From assembly GCA_947500055.1 (NCBI GenBank), contig CANMQO010000008.1, positions 1 through 64,000 of the forward strand: a DNA stretch of 64,000 bases. The letters run 5' to 3'. The translations under genes and the position numbers were made by a program. How positions within the stretch are numbered: the first letter of the stretch is position 1; each line of letters begins with the position of its first letter. The notes beneath the pieces were generated by a model. It saw only the letters and a list, made by a program, of their open reading frames with translations. It searched no databases and had not been told where the DNA came from. The DNA comes from an uncultured Paracoccaceae bacterium. GTDB lineage: Bacteria; Pseudomonadota; Alphaproteobacteria; Rhodobacterales; Rhodobacteraceae. Positions 56,901-64,000 of this stretch are shown piece by piece.

Positions 56901-58774
56901 TAGATTTCATGACGGGCAAACACATCATTAAGTGCCGCCTCCATCTGGCGGGGGGCAAAGATGCCCTGAAACCAGATCGACGCTTCGGCGAGATAGGCTT
57001 TGCTCGTCGGATGGCTTTGATGAAGAAACCAAATCGCCTCTTGTTGAGGGGTTAGTGGGTAATGCTGGTCAGGCTCGGCTTCCGATGATGTGATCGGCGG
57101 CTCTCCTACCTCTGCCGTCGCCACCAGGGCGCGCAGATGCCCCAGGGTCGGCTGTGCCTGAAACGCCGCAAGCGGCACGGTGACGCCAAACTCTTCCGAA
57201 ACCCTGCGCAACAGGCGCAGCACCGCGATGGAATTGCCGCCGCTGGCAAAGAAGTTATCCCCATCCTGCGGGATCTTCCCGCCAGTCTGTGCCGCAAACA
57301 ATGCGGCCAGCCGATCATCATCAACAACATCCGATTCAAGCAGCGCCATCAACGCCTTTCGGTCAATCTTGTCATTGGCATTAACGGGCAATGCCGGCAG
57401 CACGTTGATATGGGCGGGAAGGTAGTAATCCGGCAGTGCCGCCTTCAGGTTCCGGGCAATTGCGCTCACCGTCTGATCAGCATCGGCACCGCTTGCGGCA
57501 AAAAGGTACAATCGCTTCTCGCCATACTCCGTCACCTGAACGCCAGAGCAAACCTGCGTCACGTCTTGTGTCGCTGCGGCGACCCGATCCAATTGCGACA
57601 GGTCAACGCGGTTCCCGCGAATTTTCAACTGGGCATCCTTGCGACCGGCGAACAACAGATGACCATCCGCATCACGTTCTGCCCAGTCGCCGGTGCGAAA
57701 CCACCGCATCCCATCGGCATCAGTGTGAAAAGCAGTGTCAGTGCGCGCAGCGTCACGATGATATCCCGGCGACACCTGATCACCACCAAGCCAGACTTCG
57801 CCATAATCGACATCATGTCCGGCTTCATCGCGCACGCGCAACGCGATGCAATCCAGCGCGTGTCCGATTGCAACAGGCGCATCGCTGGTCACCCGTGTCA
57901 GGCTGGCGCAGACAGAACATTCAGACGGGCCGTAGCCGTTGAATGTTGGATACCGGTCCGCCCAGCGGCGCATGACGTCCTCCGGGCAGACATCACCTGC
58001 GACAACGATTGCCTCAAGATGATAATCGTCACGGATCGGCAGCAAGGGCAGCAACGCGGAGGGCAGAATGGCATGGGTGACGGCATGGGAAACCATGTAG
58101 TCGCCAAGCAATGCAGGATCCTCGCGAACGCGGTCCGGAACGACAAGCAATGTCGCGCCGTTGGTCAGCGCAGCAATCCATTCAAAAGTCGCGGAGTCAA
58201 AGGCAGGGGCAGCGAAATGCAGAATGCGCGACGCGCCCGATATACCAAGTCGGGCAGACACCGCATCGGCAGCCCGCAATACGGCGTCACGCGCAATCAA
58301 CACACCCTTGGGTGTGCCGGTAGAACCGGATGTATAAAGTTGAAACTCAATCTCATCGGCGGCAGGGGCCGGGCTTTTGGCATCTATGGCCTGTTCCAAT
58401 CCATCGCAAATCAGCGTTTTGCCTGCGACATTCGATAGGGCCGCGCAGGTGGCAGCGGATCCGACCAGCAACCCAGGCCCACCATCACGCAGTAGCGCGC
58501 TGTTATGCGCTGCAGGATGTGCCGGGTCCAATGGGATGCAGCGACGGCCAGACATGAGGACCGCACAAAAAGCCACCACCATGCCAGCTGACCGGTTCAG
58601 ACAAACGTAAACCGGGCGCTGGTCGCCGCTGGTGGCGGCATCAATCCGTTGGCGCAACGCAGCGGCGGCACCCCAAAACTCTGCGTAAGTCAACGCCACC
58701 GCGCCGTCATTAACGGCCAGTTTCAGCGCCTTGTCAGACACTTGCGTCGCAATCCGTGCAACAGTCTCAAACAT
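53936..58774 (-). CDS. NRPS loading and elongation protein, A-PCP-C-A-PCP
   Basis: This 1612-residue enzyme starts at the ATG at 58774, after an excellent GGAGGAAG ribosome site; it is the first megasynthase of the operon. Domains: A (1-480; the last core motif reads NDKIDR with Lys kept), PCP (Ser515 in GGNS), C (572-1005; HHIIHDG at 704-710), A (1020-1510) and PCP (Ser1554 in GGHSL). It begins with a free A domain, the form of an initiation module. Hand-read pockets are D-S-F-I-V-A-G-V-C-K and D-A-A-C-L-G-M-V-D-K, neither matched to a known residue. The C-terminal tail is acidic (ADVVEEGEL), as expected of a donor to the TubC-type domain of the next protein. Confidence 0.93.
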   Translation of the reverse strand: MFETVARIATQVSDKALKLAVNDGAVALTYAEFWGAAAALRQRIDAATSGDQRPVYVCLNRSAGMVVAFCAVLMSGRRCIPLDPAHPAAHNSALLRDGGPGLLVGSAATCAALSNVAGKTLICDGLEQAIDAKSPAPAADEIEFQLYTSGSTGTPKGVLIARDAVLRAADAVSARLGISGASRILHFAAPAFDSATFEWIAALTNGATLLVVPDRVREDPALLGDYMVSHAVTHAILPSALLPLLPIRDDYHLEAIVVAGDVCPEDVMRRWADRYPTFNGYGPSECSVCASLTRVTSDAPVAIGHALDCIALRVRDEAGHDVDYGEVWLGGDQVSPGYHRDAARTDTAFHTDADGMRWFRTGDWAERDADGHLLFAGRKDAQLKIRGNRVDLSQLDRVAAATQDVTQVCSGVQVTEYGEKRLYLFAASGADADQTVSAIARNLKAALPDYYLPAHINVLPALPVNANDKIDRKALMALLESDVVDDDRLAALFAAQTGGKIPQDGDNFFASGGNSIAVLRLLRRVSEEFGVTVPLAAFQAQPTLGHLRALVATAEVGEPPITSSEAEPDQHYPLTPQQEAIWFLHQSHPTSKAYLAEASIWFQGIFAPRQMEAALNDVFARHEIYRTVFGDVDGKPYQQVLEHIQFDLPILDRVAVQPSGRDATLAEIYHQEMPDIADLASRPPARFVLVRFADDLHVLLHQEHHIIHDGWGGNVFTDDLILSYRARVDDEFTHDPQGVPQYLNFAERQDAFLASPAADGQLTYWRQQLADCPDGVALFGKKSSQIGFEGAAERQVFSAGEWEKIEAGCRDLGITTFAYTSAILFLCLARHSGQDDLTIGSAFANRGWPNGQDVLGMMVNTVVLRQKLDSGQAMRAYLSAVQDMVQSAQANERYPFAKLVEHLNPERSGSNPFFNVLLGFHDTPLTADTPTGLTWTKDETVESATSKFDLDCLVIPRKGRFRDGDEVHFLWEYRADIYDAAEIQAFLENFRQLFLEAFGHLDRPIADAPALSGGQAATLQQWGQGAQLGYVDTPLVRVIAEHADAQPDAIALSDGVAELTYADLLQQATTVAERMTDAGLRPGGCVALDMPRGNTLVVGYLATWMAGGTAFVFDQELPEARRDYLLDAAQPAIVLGADWGIKSLPQNDGANCDPDRAYIVFTSGSTGLPKGVEISHANLLNLCHLHRSLFDLTTKTIGASIAHPAFDAHIAEVWPVLLAGGRVVSIDDDKRNDLGQLETSMRDHAITHACLSTGLFEAAQGHPVAWPDSLRTLLTGGDRLGPVAKPQLPDLRVFNMYGPTETTVDAVYFEIPADSTDAPPIGRPVPNATAMVANAEDQLCPAGVEGELVIGGAGIANGYLNQPELTAERFVSGACFGLDPAQRFYRTGDFARWSQEGQLLFSGRRDEEVKIRGFRVNLNEITRLLMMDDQVAQAAAAVKDGQLLGYVVPDSGTQTQIASGDLKLQRLGRQLAGALRKALPSFMRPNAVLVLDAFPLTVQGKIDRAALPGLVTVATGPVAPEGETETHVAHVWSEFLERKEISATDSFFSIGGHSLLAVKILSRLSAHYEISLKLEDFFDNYTLRDLARLIDTLVGLSAPPIASADVVEEGEL

Positions 58775-58915
58775 CGTTCTTCCTCCCCGCGCCAAGTTTT
58801 TTGTTATTGTGCGCAGTCATTGTCAGCTTACATCACGGCCCGGTCCAACCCTTGCGCGCATGGCACAGCATGTTTCTTTTGTTTGTTTAGGGGGCTTGCA
58901 CGCAGGTGAATGTGA

Positions 58916-60199
58916 CTATTCCCCACCAACCCGGATCGCACCGACCACTGCCCCATTATGAGCATTGACCACCGCATCCCCGTTTATCGACGCGCGCGCA
59001 AAACCGCCGCCATACTGGTCACCGTCACAAAACACACCCAAAACCGGCACTGCATCAAAGGCAATGAACGCCCCTTGCGGAGACATCGCGACCAATGGCG
59101 ACATGTCCCCATCCACACGCTGCTGGGCCACAAATGCAGCGTCACCAGATGTGGCTTTGTCAAGCAGACCATCCCACGCAGCATCGGTCATGGTCCAACC
59201 GCAGTGCACATCAAGCCCCCCGTAACCATTTGCAGCCTTCAAGACGGTTTGCTGGCGCGGACGTTGCGCAACATCTTCGCGGTTGCGTGGTGATAACGTC
59301 ACCGTCCAGGGCAGCAACGCGCTGACCAGTTCTGCCTCGCTGGCCGTCAACGCATCATCTGTCATGGCCTGATAAATCAAGGCGAGCGTGGCCTTGTTCA
59401 TCAGCAGATCGTTTTGCACAGGATTGATCGAAACGAAATCGCCGCGCGAAAGGGCAGCAAGGTAAGTGGCGTAGCGGGCCGGATGGGACAAACAATCGCG
59501 CAATGTGAACAACTCGAAGACCACAGACCGTGAAACGCCATCTGCAAACAACTCACTTGCTGGTACGATGGGCACGTCCAAACCAGTCAGTTGGCTAAGT
59601 GATCGGGCGGCGATCTGAGCAGAAATCGGGCTTCGTGCCAACTCGTCATCATCGTCACTCACGACAATTCCATCGGCGATGTCTGTGGGAAGGAGCCGGC
59701 GCAATGCCTCAAAAGGTGCCGCCTGCAGTTCAGTATGCCGATTGCCCGACATCGCGGGCGACACCCGGTCATAGATCCGCTGCATCAGACGGTCATCCTG
59801 CCCGGCCGTCGCGCCGCCCACATTCAGTTCAAGGACCCGTAGGCCCTGCGATGTTGCAATCGCATCCCAGCGTCCAAACGGCATGATCTTCGGCATTCCG
59901 GTCATTGCCAGAACGTCCGCAGCCTCTGCCGGATATCCCATTTGCTGCAGCATATGCGCGCCGTCACTGTCCCAATGGGCGGCAATCACCTTGATTGCAA
60001 CTTGTCCCAACTGGTCAAGCTTTGCCGCATAATCCGCGACCTCATCCGCTGAGATCGTCACGGGCGATAGCAAAACATGTTCATCGGGGCCAAGCAGCCG
60101 GTCTTGCAACCCGGCGGCGCGTAATTCGTCCGCAATGTCATCCGCGTCCGCAGATTCCATAAAGTAGTCGGCCCAACGGGCTTGCAAGTTGTCCAACAC
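58916..60199 (-). CDS. ATP-grasp protein (circularly permuted type) heading the biosynthetic operon
   Basis: This protein of about 427 residues resembles circularly permuted ATP-grasp enzymes, which join a carboxylate to an amine via an acyl-phosphate. Visible elements are VLELNVGGATAGQ, the nucleotide-binding VLKAANGYGG loop, FVAQQRV, and the late YGGGFARAS with VVNAHNGA that ligates Mg-ATP. The start is uncertain: no ATG precedes the conserved part, so I use the GTG at 60199; ATG 60160 is the alternative, and a TTG further upstream is unlikely. It lies 141 bases before the first NRPS gene on the same strand. It may make an unusual building block or add a residue to the product; this is inference. 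Confidence 0.75.
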   Translation of the reverse strand: MLDNLQARWADYFMESADADDIADELRAAGLQDRLLGPDEHVLLSPVTISADEVADYAAKLDQLGQVAIKVIAAHWDSDGAHMLQQMGYPAEAADVLAMTGMPKIMPFGRWDAIATSQGLRVLELNVGGATAGQDDRLMQRIYDRVSPAMSGNRHTELQAAPFEALRRLLPTDIADGIVVSDDDDELARSPISAQIAARSLSQLTGLDVPIVPASELFADGVSRSVVFELFTLRDCLSHPARYATYLAALSRGDFVSINPVQNDLLMNKATLALIYQAMTDDALTASEAELVSALLPWTVTLSPRNREDVAQRPRQQTVLKAANGYGGLDVHCGWTMTDAAWDGLLDKATSGDAAFVAQQRVDGDMSPLVAMSPQGAFIAFDAVPVLGVFCDGDQYGGGFARASINGDAVVNAHNGAVVGAIRVGGE

Positions 60200-60289
60200 T
60201 AATTTTCGGCCATTCGGTTCGGAAGGTGAGTTGACAGGGTTTATGGCCAACGAACTCCCGGTTGTGCAAGCGGGTTTTTCTGACGCCGT

Positions 60290-60318
60290 GTCAACGACGC
60301 GATCCGCGCATATGCGCG
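60290..60318 (-). promoter_or_regulatory. Candidate promoter and operator of the biosynthetic operon
   Basis: A consensus -35 hexamer TTGACA lies at 60295-60290 on the minus strand. A perfect 14-bp palindrome, CGCGCATATGCGCG (60305-60318), sits 9 bases upstream of it, about 105 bases before the ATP-grasp start. No good -10 element follows at the right spacing, which would suit an activator-dependent promoter. The 247-base gap holds no gene. Confidence 0.35.
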
Positions 60319-60446
60319 AAGCGTTTTTGCCTTTGGTAACGCAGGGAATGCACAGGCGCTGTCGAGGTATCGGACCGCGCCTATGCAAGGATTATGGCGT
60401 CTGACGAGACACCTGAAACATGACGCCTCGCGCAACGCCCTGACGA

Positions 60447-62375
60447 TCAACCAATCGCGGCGCCATCATACCGGCGGACGGCGATAATGGATGATCTCGG
60501 TGTCTTGTCGCCGCCATCAGGCCAGTGTGAATCGCCCCGTTCACCGGGATGCTGCACGCCAACAAAGACCGTGCGACGGTCCGCAGCCCACGCAATGCCC
60601 GTAATCTCGGCTTCTCTGGGCCCCACAAGGAATCTGCGGATTTCTCCGGTCGCGGGATCACCAATCAGCATCTGGTTATTACCGTGCCCGGCAAAATCCT
60701 CTTCGTTCGAGTAATTCCCGTCAGTCTGAATCCAGAGAAGACCCTTGTTGTCGAATGCCAGACCGTCCGGCGAATTGAACATGTTGCCTTCGGTCACATT
60801 CCGGGAGCCACCATTGGCGTCGGCATGGACGGTCGGATTGCCCGCCATGACAAATAGATCCCAACGGAATGTATCTGCCGTATGGTCGCCATTGCTGGGC
60901 CACCAACGCACGATCTGACCGTATTTATTGGCCTCGCGCGGGTTGGGGCCACCAACAGGTGTCTCATCCCCACCCGCATTTGTCTTGACGCCGCGATTCA
61001 CGTTGTTGGTCAGGGCGCAATAGACCTCGGCTTTCAACGGATTGGCCGTTACCCATTCCGGGCGGTCCATTGTGGTGGCAGCCACAGCAGAGCCAGCCAT
61101 GCGCGTATGGATGCAGATCGTCGCCTTGTCCATGCCGGTGGACTCCGGTGTCAATGCCAACCATTCGCCCGTACCATCAGCATGGAATTTGGCCGCATAG
61201 AGCATCCCGTTTTCCATCAGGTCGTCGGTATTGCCACCTTCGGCATAATACCCGTCAGAGACATAGCGATAAAGGAACTCACCCCTCTCATCATCCCCCA
61301 TATAGATCGCAATCCGTCCATCGGAATTGACGACGACCTCGGCGTTTTCGTGTTTGAAGCGCCCAAGCGCGGTCCGTTTTTTCGGCACTGAATTGGGATC
61401 GTATGGGTCAACCTCGGTGATGTAGCCGTGACGGTTCGACTCGTTTGGATCTTTTTCGACGTCAAAGCGTTCATCAACCTTCCACCAGCCATAGCCGCGG
61501 TCTTTTCCGCTTACGCCATAGCGCTTCTTGGCGTCATCCTGCACATAACCCTCTTCATCAGTTGTGCCGAAATAGCCGTTGAAGTTTTCTTCACAGGCCA
61601 AATATGTGCCCCAGGGCGTGCGTCCGTTTCCGCAGTTGTTGAACGTACCGCGTGCCGTCACACCATCCGGATCCGCATTGGTTTTCATCATCTCATGACC
61701 ACGCGCCGGGCCAGTGATATCCATGGGTTCATCCGGTGTGAAACGTCGATTGTAAGGTGAATCCAGGACGATCTGCCATTTGCCGTCGATCTCCTTCAAC
61801 TCGGCGGCTGTCAGGCCATGTGCATTCTTACCCTTGTTGATATCATCATCGGTGACGTATTTTCCGTCCGGGTTGTTGCCCCACATCACTGATCGGTTTG
61901 TGTATTCGTTGTTGGCAACAAGGATTTGGCGGCCATCCTTGTCCGAAAAAATCGCCATGCCGTCGTTGTTGTCACCGAATGCACGTGCTTGGCTTGCCGC
62001 GGTGCCACGGGTTGCGTGATCAAACGCCGGAACATCCGAGAATAGCGGATCACCCCAGCTTGTGGCGACATGCCAATTGTACCCTTCAGGTACAATAACG
62101 GTATCTTCTGTACTGGCGGCAACAGCGGTGAATCCGAAACGGTTTTCCCCGGCTTCCGCAGATATTGGTGTCAGCGCAGTCGTGGCAGCCCCAAGCGTTG
62201 CGACGCCGCCAACTGACAACACGCCTCCCATAAAGCCACGCCGCGAAATCGCCTGCTCGACAATTGCGTCAAACTCGCAAAATTCCGGCCTTGGGTTTAT
62301 GACCTCATCAAAGTCGTCAAATGAGAGATTGTCGAGTTCGTCTGCGGATAGATCGGTTTTTGTATCCATAGTCAT
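60447..62375 (-). CDS. phoX: PhoX-type alkaline phosphatase (DUF839), Tat-exported
   Basis: This 642-residue protein has a Tat signal with twin Arg at 45-46 (SRRGFMGG) after a 44-residue acidic N-region, as in PhoX. Inside are the family stretches ARGHEMMKTN, GTFNNCGNGRTPWGTYLACEENF with the cofactor Cys, and a late NSPDGLAFDNKGLLWIQTDG. PhoX enzymes use calcium and iron to release phosphate from organic esters in the periplasm or outside the cell, important in marine bacteria. A GGAG site precedes the ATG. I could not find a convincing Pho box in the 127 bases upstream. Confidence 0.9.
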   Translation of the reverse strand: MTMDTKTDLSADELDNLSFDDFDEVINPRPEFCEFDAIVEQAISRRGFMGGVLSVGGVATLGAATTALTPISAEAGENRFGFTAVAASTEDTVIVPEGYNWHVATSWGDPLFSDVPAFDHATRGTAASQARAFGDNNDGMAIFSDKDGRQILVANNEYTNRSVMWGNNPDGKYVTDDDINKGKNAHGLTAAELKEIDGKWQIVLDSPYNRRFTPDEPMDITGPARGHEMMKTNADPDGVTARGTFNNCGNGRTPWGTYLACEENFNGYFGTTDEEGYVQDDAKKRYGVSGKDRGYGWWKVDERFDVEKDPNESNRHGYITEVDPYDPNSVPKKRTALGRFKHENAEVVVNSDGRIAIYMGDDERGEFLYRYVSDGYYAEGGNTDDLMENGMLYAAKFHADGTGEWLALTPESTGMDKATICIHTRMAGSAVAATTMDRPEWVTANPLKAEVYCALTNNVNRGVKTNAGGDETPVGGPNPREANKYGQIVRWWPSNGDHTADTFRWDLFVMAGNPTVHADANGGSRNVTEGNMFNSPDGLAFDNKGLLWIQTDGNYSNEEDFAGHGNNQMLIGDPATGEIRRFLVGPREAEITGIAWAADRRTVFVGVQHPGERGDSHWPDGGDKTPRSSIIAVRRYDGAAIG

Positions 62376-62502
62376 GTCAAAACTCCTATGTAGGGCCGCG
62401 TGAATATCTTGATGCGGCCAAGCTGGAAGTCTGCTCTCGATTGCATGATTCCGTCAAGTTCGCCTGTCCGCTCTGCTCCGGACCAGCCGACAAACCCGGG
62501 CT

Positions 62503-63255
62503 TTACCGTTTACCCATTGCCTTGAACACCGCGTCGGTGGCCTCATCCATCGGGAAGTAAAGTTCGATCTTGAGGTCATCCAGCAAAAGGTCCTCGGGTG
62601 TTCCGAATTGGGAAATCGTCGCGAACATCGACAAGCGAAAATCACCATGCAGAAGGACCGTCGGCACAACAGGTCCCGTCGTGGACAATTCCGCTGGTGC
62701 GACTTTTGACAGATAAAGTATGGCCTCCTCAAACTCGGGAATGCCACCCAGAGCTGCACTTTCTGTGCGCAGACGGACGGCCACGTGATGGGCCACCTCT
62801 GACCAGTTCTCGACCATTTGCGGCAGGGCCGCGTTCATCATCAGATCCAGCATGCTGTCTCCGATGCCAACACCGAACGGGGCGAACAGCGCCAAGGCAA
62901 CGGCATTTGCTTCTCGAATGATCCAAAGCCGGTCGATGGCCAATCCTGGATAAGGCATCTGCCTTTCAAGCTGCCAGGCTACGGCCTGGCGGATGGGTCC
63001 CATCTCCTCTGCCATCCAATCGCGGCTTTTGTAGCGCACGGCAAAGCCTGCATGTGTCAGCATCTGATTACGTGCATCAAGCGGAAGCTGCAAAGCTTCA
63101 CCCAGCCGTGCCACCATCTCACGGCTGGGTGAGGCCCGGCCGGTTTCCAGAAAAGAAAGATGTCTGGCAGAGATATCGGCCTCCAGCGCGAGGTCCATCT
63201 GGCTGAAGTGACGCGCGGCGCGCCAGGTTTTCAGGGCGTGGGAAAAATCATTCAT
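62503..63255 (-). CDS. XRE-family regulator with an MmyB-like ligand domain
   Basis: This 250-residue regulator has an N-terminal helix-turn-helix (KTWRAARHFSQMDLALEADISARHLSFLETGRA, about residues 9-41, given here only to place it) joined to a C-terminal MmyB-like domain of the PAS type that binds fatty-acid-like ligands in relatives. Its own promoter region (63256-63433) is shared with the divergent small membrane protein. Such regulators often control a neighbouring NAD(P)-dependent dehydrogenase, and the tail of one appears to lie at 63858-64000. Confidence 0.86.
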   Translation of the reverse strand: MNDFSHALKTWRAARHFSQMDLALEADISARHLSFLETGRASPSREMVARLGEALQLPLDARNQMLTHAGFAVRYKSRDWMAEEMGPIRQAVAWQLERQMPYPGLAIDRLWIIREANAVALALFAPFGVGIGDSMLDLMMNAALPQMVENWSEVAHHVAVRLRTESAALGGIPEFEEAILYLSKVAPAELSTTGPVVPTVLLHGDFRLSMFATISQFGTPEDLLLDDLKIELYFPMDEATDAVFKAMGKR

Positions 63256-63433
63256 CTGCCTTGGCTAGCACGCCCGGACAATCTGGTCACTTACCTCTGA
63301 GGTAATTGCGAGGCGCATGACCGTGGCGGTAGGTGTCCGCAATCCCAACTGCCAAAAGGTCCGCGAGGCACGATGCACAAAACATAAACACTGACCGCAA
63401 TCCTCCTCCCCCTTAAAAAACTGGAACTTCAAC

Positions 63434-63775
63434 ATGACCAAATTTCGCTTGATCCTGATCGCCATGACGGTGATTGTCATTGTCCTGACCATCACAGCAA
63501 TCGCCGATGGCGGGCTGAACCTGATCACGCCCTTTGTTGGGCCGATTTTCGCCCTCAACTGGCAAGGGCAGATCAATGTCGATTTCAGCTTCTACCTCAT
63601 CTTTTCGGGTATCTGGATGGCCTGGCGCGGCGGGTTCACAGGCGGCAGCATAGCGCTTGGGCTACTGGCCGCCCCATTGGGCAATCTGTTTTTTGCGCCC
63701 TATCTTATCTATCTGATTGGCAAAGCCGACGGCGACCCACGTCACCTTTTGCTGGGGGTGCATGCCGCAAAATGA
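63434..63775 (+). CDS. Small hypothetical membrane protein
   Basis: This 113-residue protein has three likely membrane spans (residues about 5-25, 32-65 and 75-95) separated by short polar loops. I recognise no family with confidence. The ATG at 63434 has only a weak GGAAC ribosome site. It is divergent from the XRE regulator gene, whose product could control it. A clean reading frame and sensible membrane layout support a real gene. Confidence 0.6.
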   Translation: MTKFRLILIAMTVIVIVLTITAIADGGLNLITPFVGPIFALNWQGQINVDFSFYLIFSGIWMAWRGGFTGGSIALGLLAAPLGNLFFAPYLIYLIGKADGDPRHLLLGVHAAK

Positions 63776-63857
63776 CCGATGGCCTTCGCGATACATGCCA
63801 ATAATCAATGGTGGCTTTCAGGCAAGCGGCCACAAGTTCAATTTGAACCCAAGGCCG

Positions 63858-64000
63858 CTAGCCAGACAGCCCCACGATCCGACACCCATTGGCATTCTCA
63901 CGGGCTTCCGCGTAAAGAAACCTTGCAACCGCTGCACGAGGGATCGCAATCGTTCCCTCGGGAATCCCCGCGATTTTGCTTTGGTAGTTGTCAGTGGATT
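63858..64000 (-). CDS. C-terminal end of a probable NAD(P)-binding (SDR/NmrA-like) protein
   Basis: The last 46 codons and the TAG stop of a minus-strand gene are present; the rest lies beyond the right edge. The tail reads ...TIAIPRAAVARFLYAEA..., then NGCRIVGLSG and stop. The pattern 'I-x-R-x-x-V-A-x-F' followed by 'x-V-G-L-S' is typical of the end of SDR-type NAD(P)H-binding proteins. The adjoining XRE/MmyB regulator gene fits, as such pairs are common. The call rests on a short tail. Confidence 0.5.
   Translation of the reverse strand, partial: STDNYQSKIAGIPEGTIAIPRAAVARFLYAEARENANGCRIVGLSG

Noticed and set aside
57137..58438. A 433-codon plus-strand frame inside the first NRPS gene (and a similar 379-codon one at 54074-55213)
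   Set aside because: Both lie opposite intact A and PCP domains and have no protein-like features; high G+C gives long antisense frames here.
62376..62502. A Pho box upstream of phoX
   Set aside because: No pair of CTGTCAT-like half-sites with the right spacing was found; only a single weak TTGACG stretch.

Overview
The window is from an alphaproteobacterium of the Roseobacter group (Rhodobacteraceae); the genus is not resolved. This rests on the methylated-amine gene set at the left end, a ProS of the short form usual in alphaproteobacteria, a fused two-domain TMAO/betaine-type permease, and dense operons with ATGA overlaps. No tRNA, rRNA, CRISPR array, prophage or insertion sequence was seen.

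Bases 1-10,865 hold methylated-amine uptake and breakdown. On the minus strand are the first codons of a class II glutamine amidotransferase (probably the N-methylglutamate synthase subunit mgsA), a small membrane protein and an ammonium transporter. Divergent from them runs dmmDABC, the heme-dependent dimethylamine monooxygenase system. A vWA-domain protein follows, then a three-gene ABC importer that best matches the TMAO system tmoXWV. The shared amt/dmmD control region carries an inverted pair of CCTAACAG elements. The implied flow is TMAO import, dimethylamine to methylamine plus formaldehyde (caught by a folate-binding GcvT-like protein), methylamine into N-methylglutamate, and ammonium uptake.

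Bases 10,900-34,580 are mostly chromosomal housekeeping and catabolic genes: an HWE histidine kinase, a glycosyltransferase-like protein, an alanine/sodium symporter, a universal stress protein, a flavoprotein coupled to argE, and a coupled set of two Rieske oxygenases with RidA and DUF1028 proteins and a LysR regulator. Then come parE, an AT-rich orphan membrane gene beside an island of palindromic repeats, two related cytochromes c flanking a DUF3047 protein, a YdcZ-type transporter, an Ldh-family dehydrogenase, lolCD, ThuA and DUF2937 proteins, a peroxiredoxin and proS.

Bases 34,665-60,199 are the standout: a minus-strand biosynthetic operon of about 25 kb. In order of transcription it encodes an ATP-grasp protein, four megasynthases, a methyltransferase, an MFS exporter candidate and a Sfp-type phosphopantetheinyl transferase. 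From the first megasynthase to the transferase the genes overlap or are separated by at most 20 bases. The megasynthases are A-PCP-C-A-PCP, TubC-C-A-PCP, TubC-C-A-PCP-TE and A-PCP-C-A-PCP-KS-KR-ACP-TE. Two of them start with a free-standing A domain and two end in a thioesterase, which suggests either two assembly lines in one operon or one line with an internal thioesterase. The PKS module has no acyltransferase.

Bases 60,447-64,000 hold a Tat-exported PhoX-type phosphatase, an XRE/MmyB-type regulator, a small membrane protein and the end of a probable NAD(P)-binding protein. Domain limits, adenylation codes and gene names were read by eye, without database searches.
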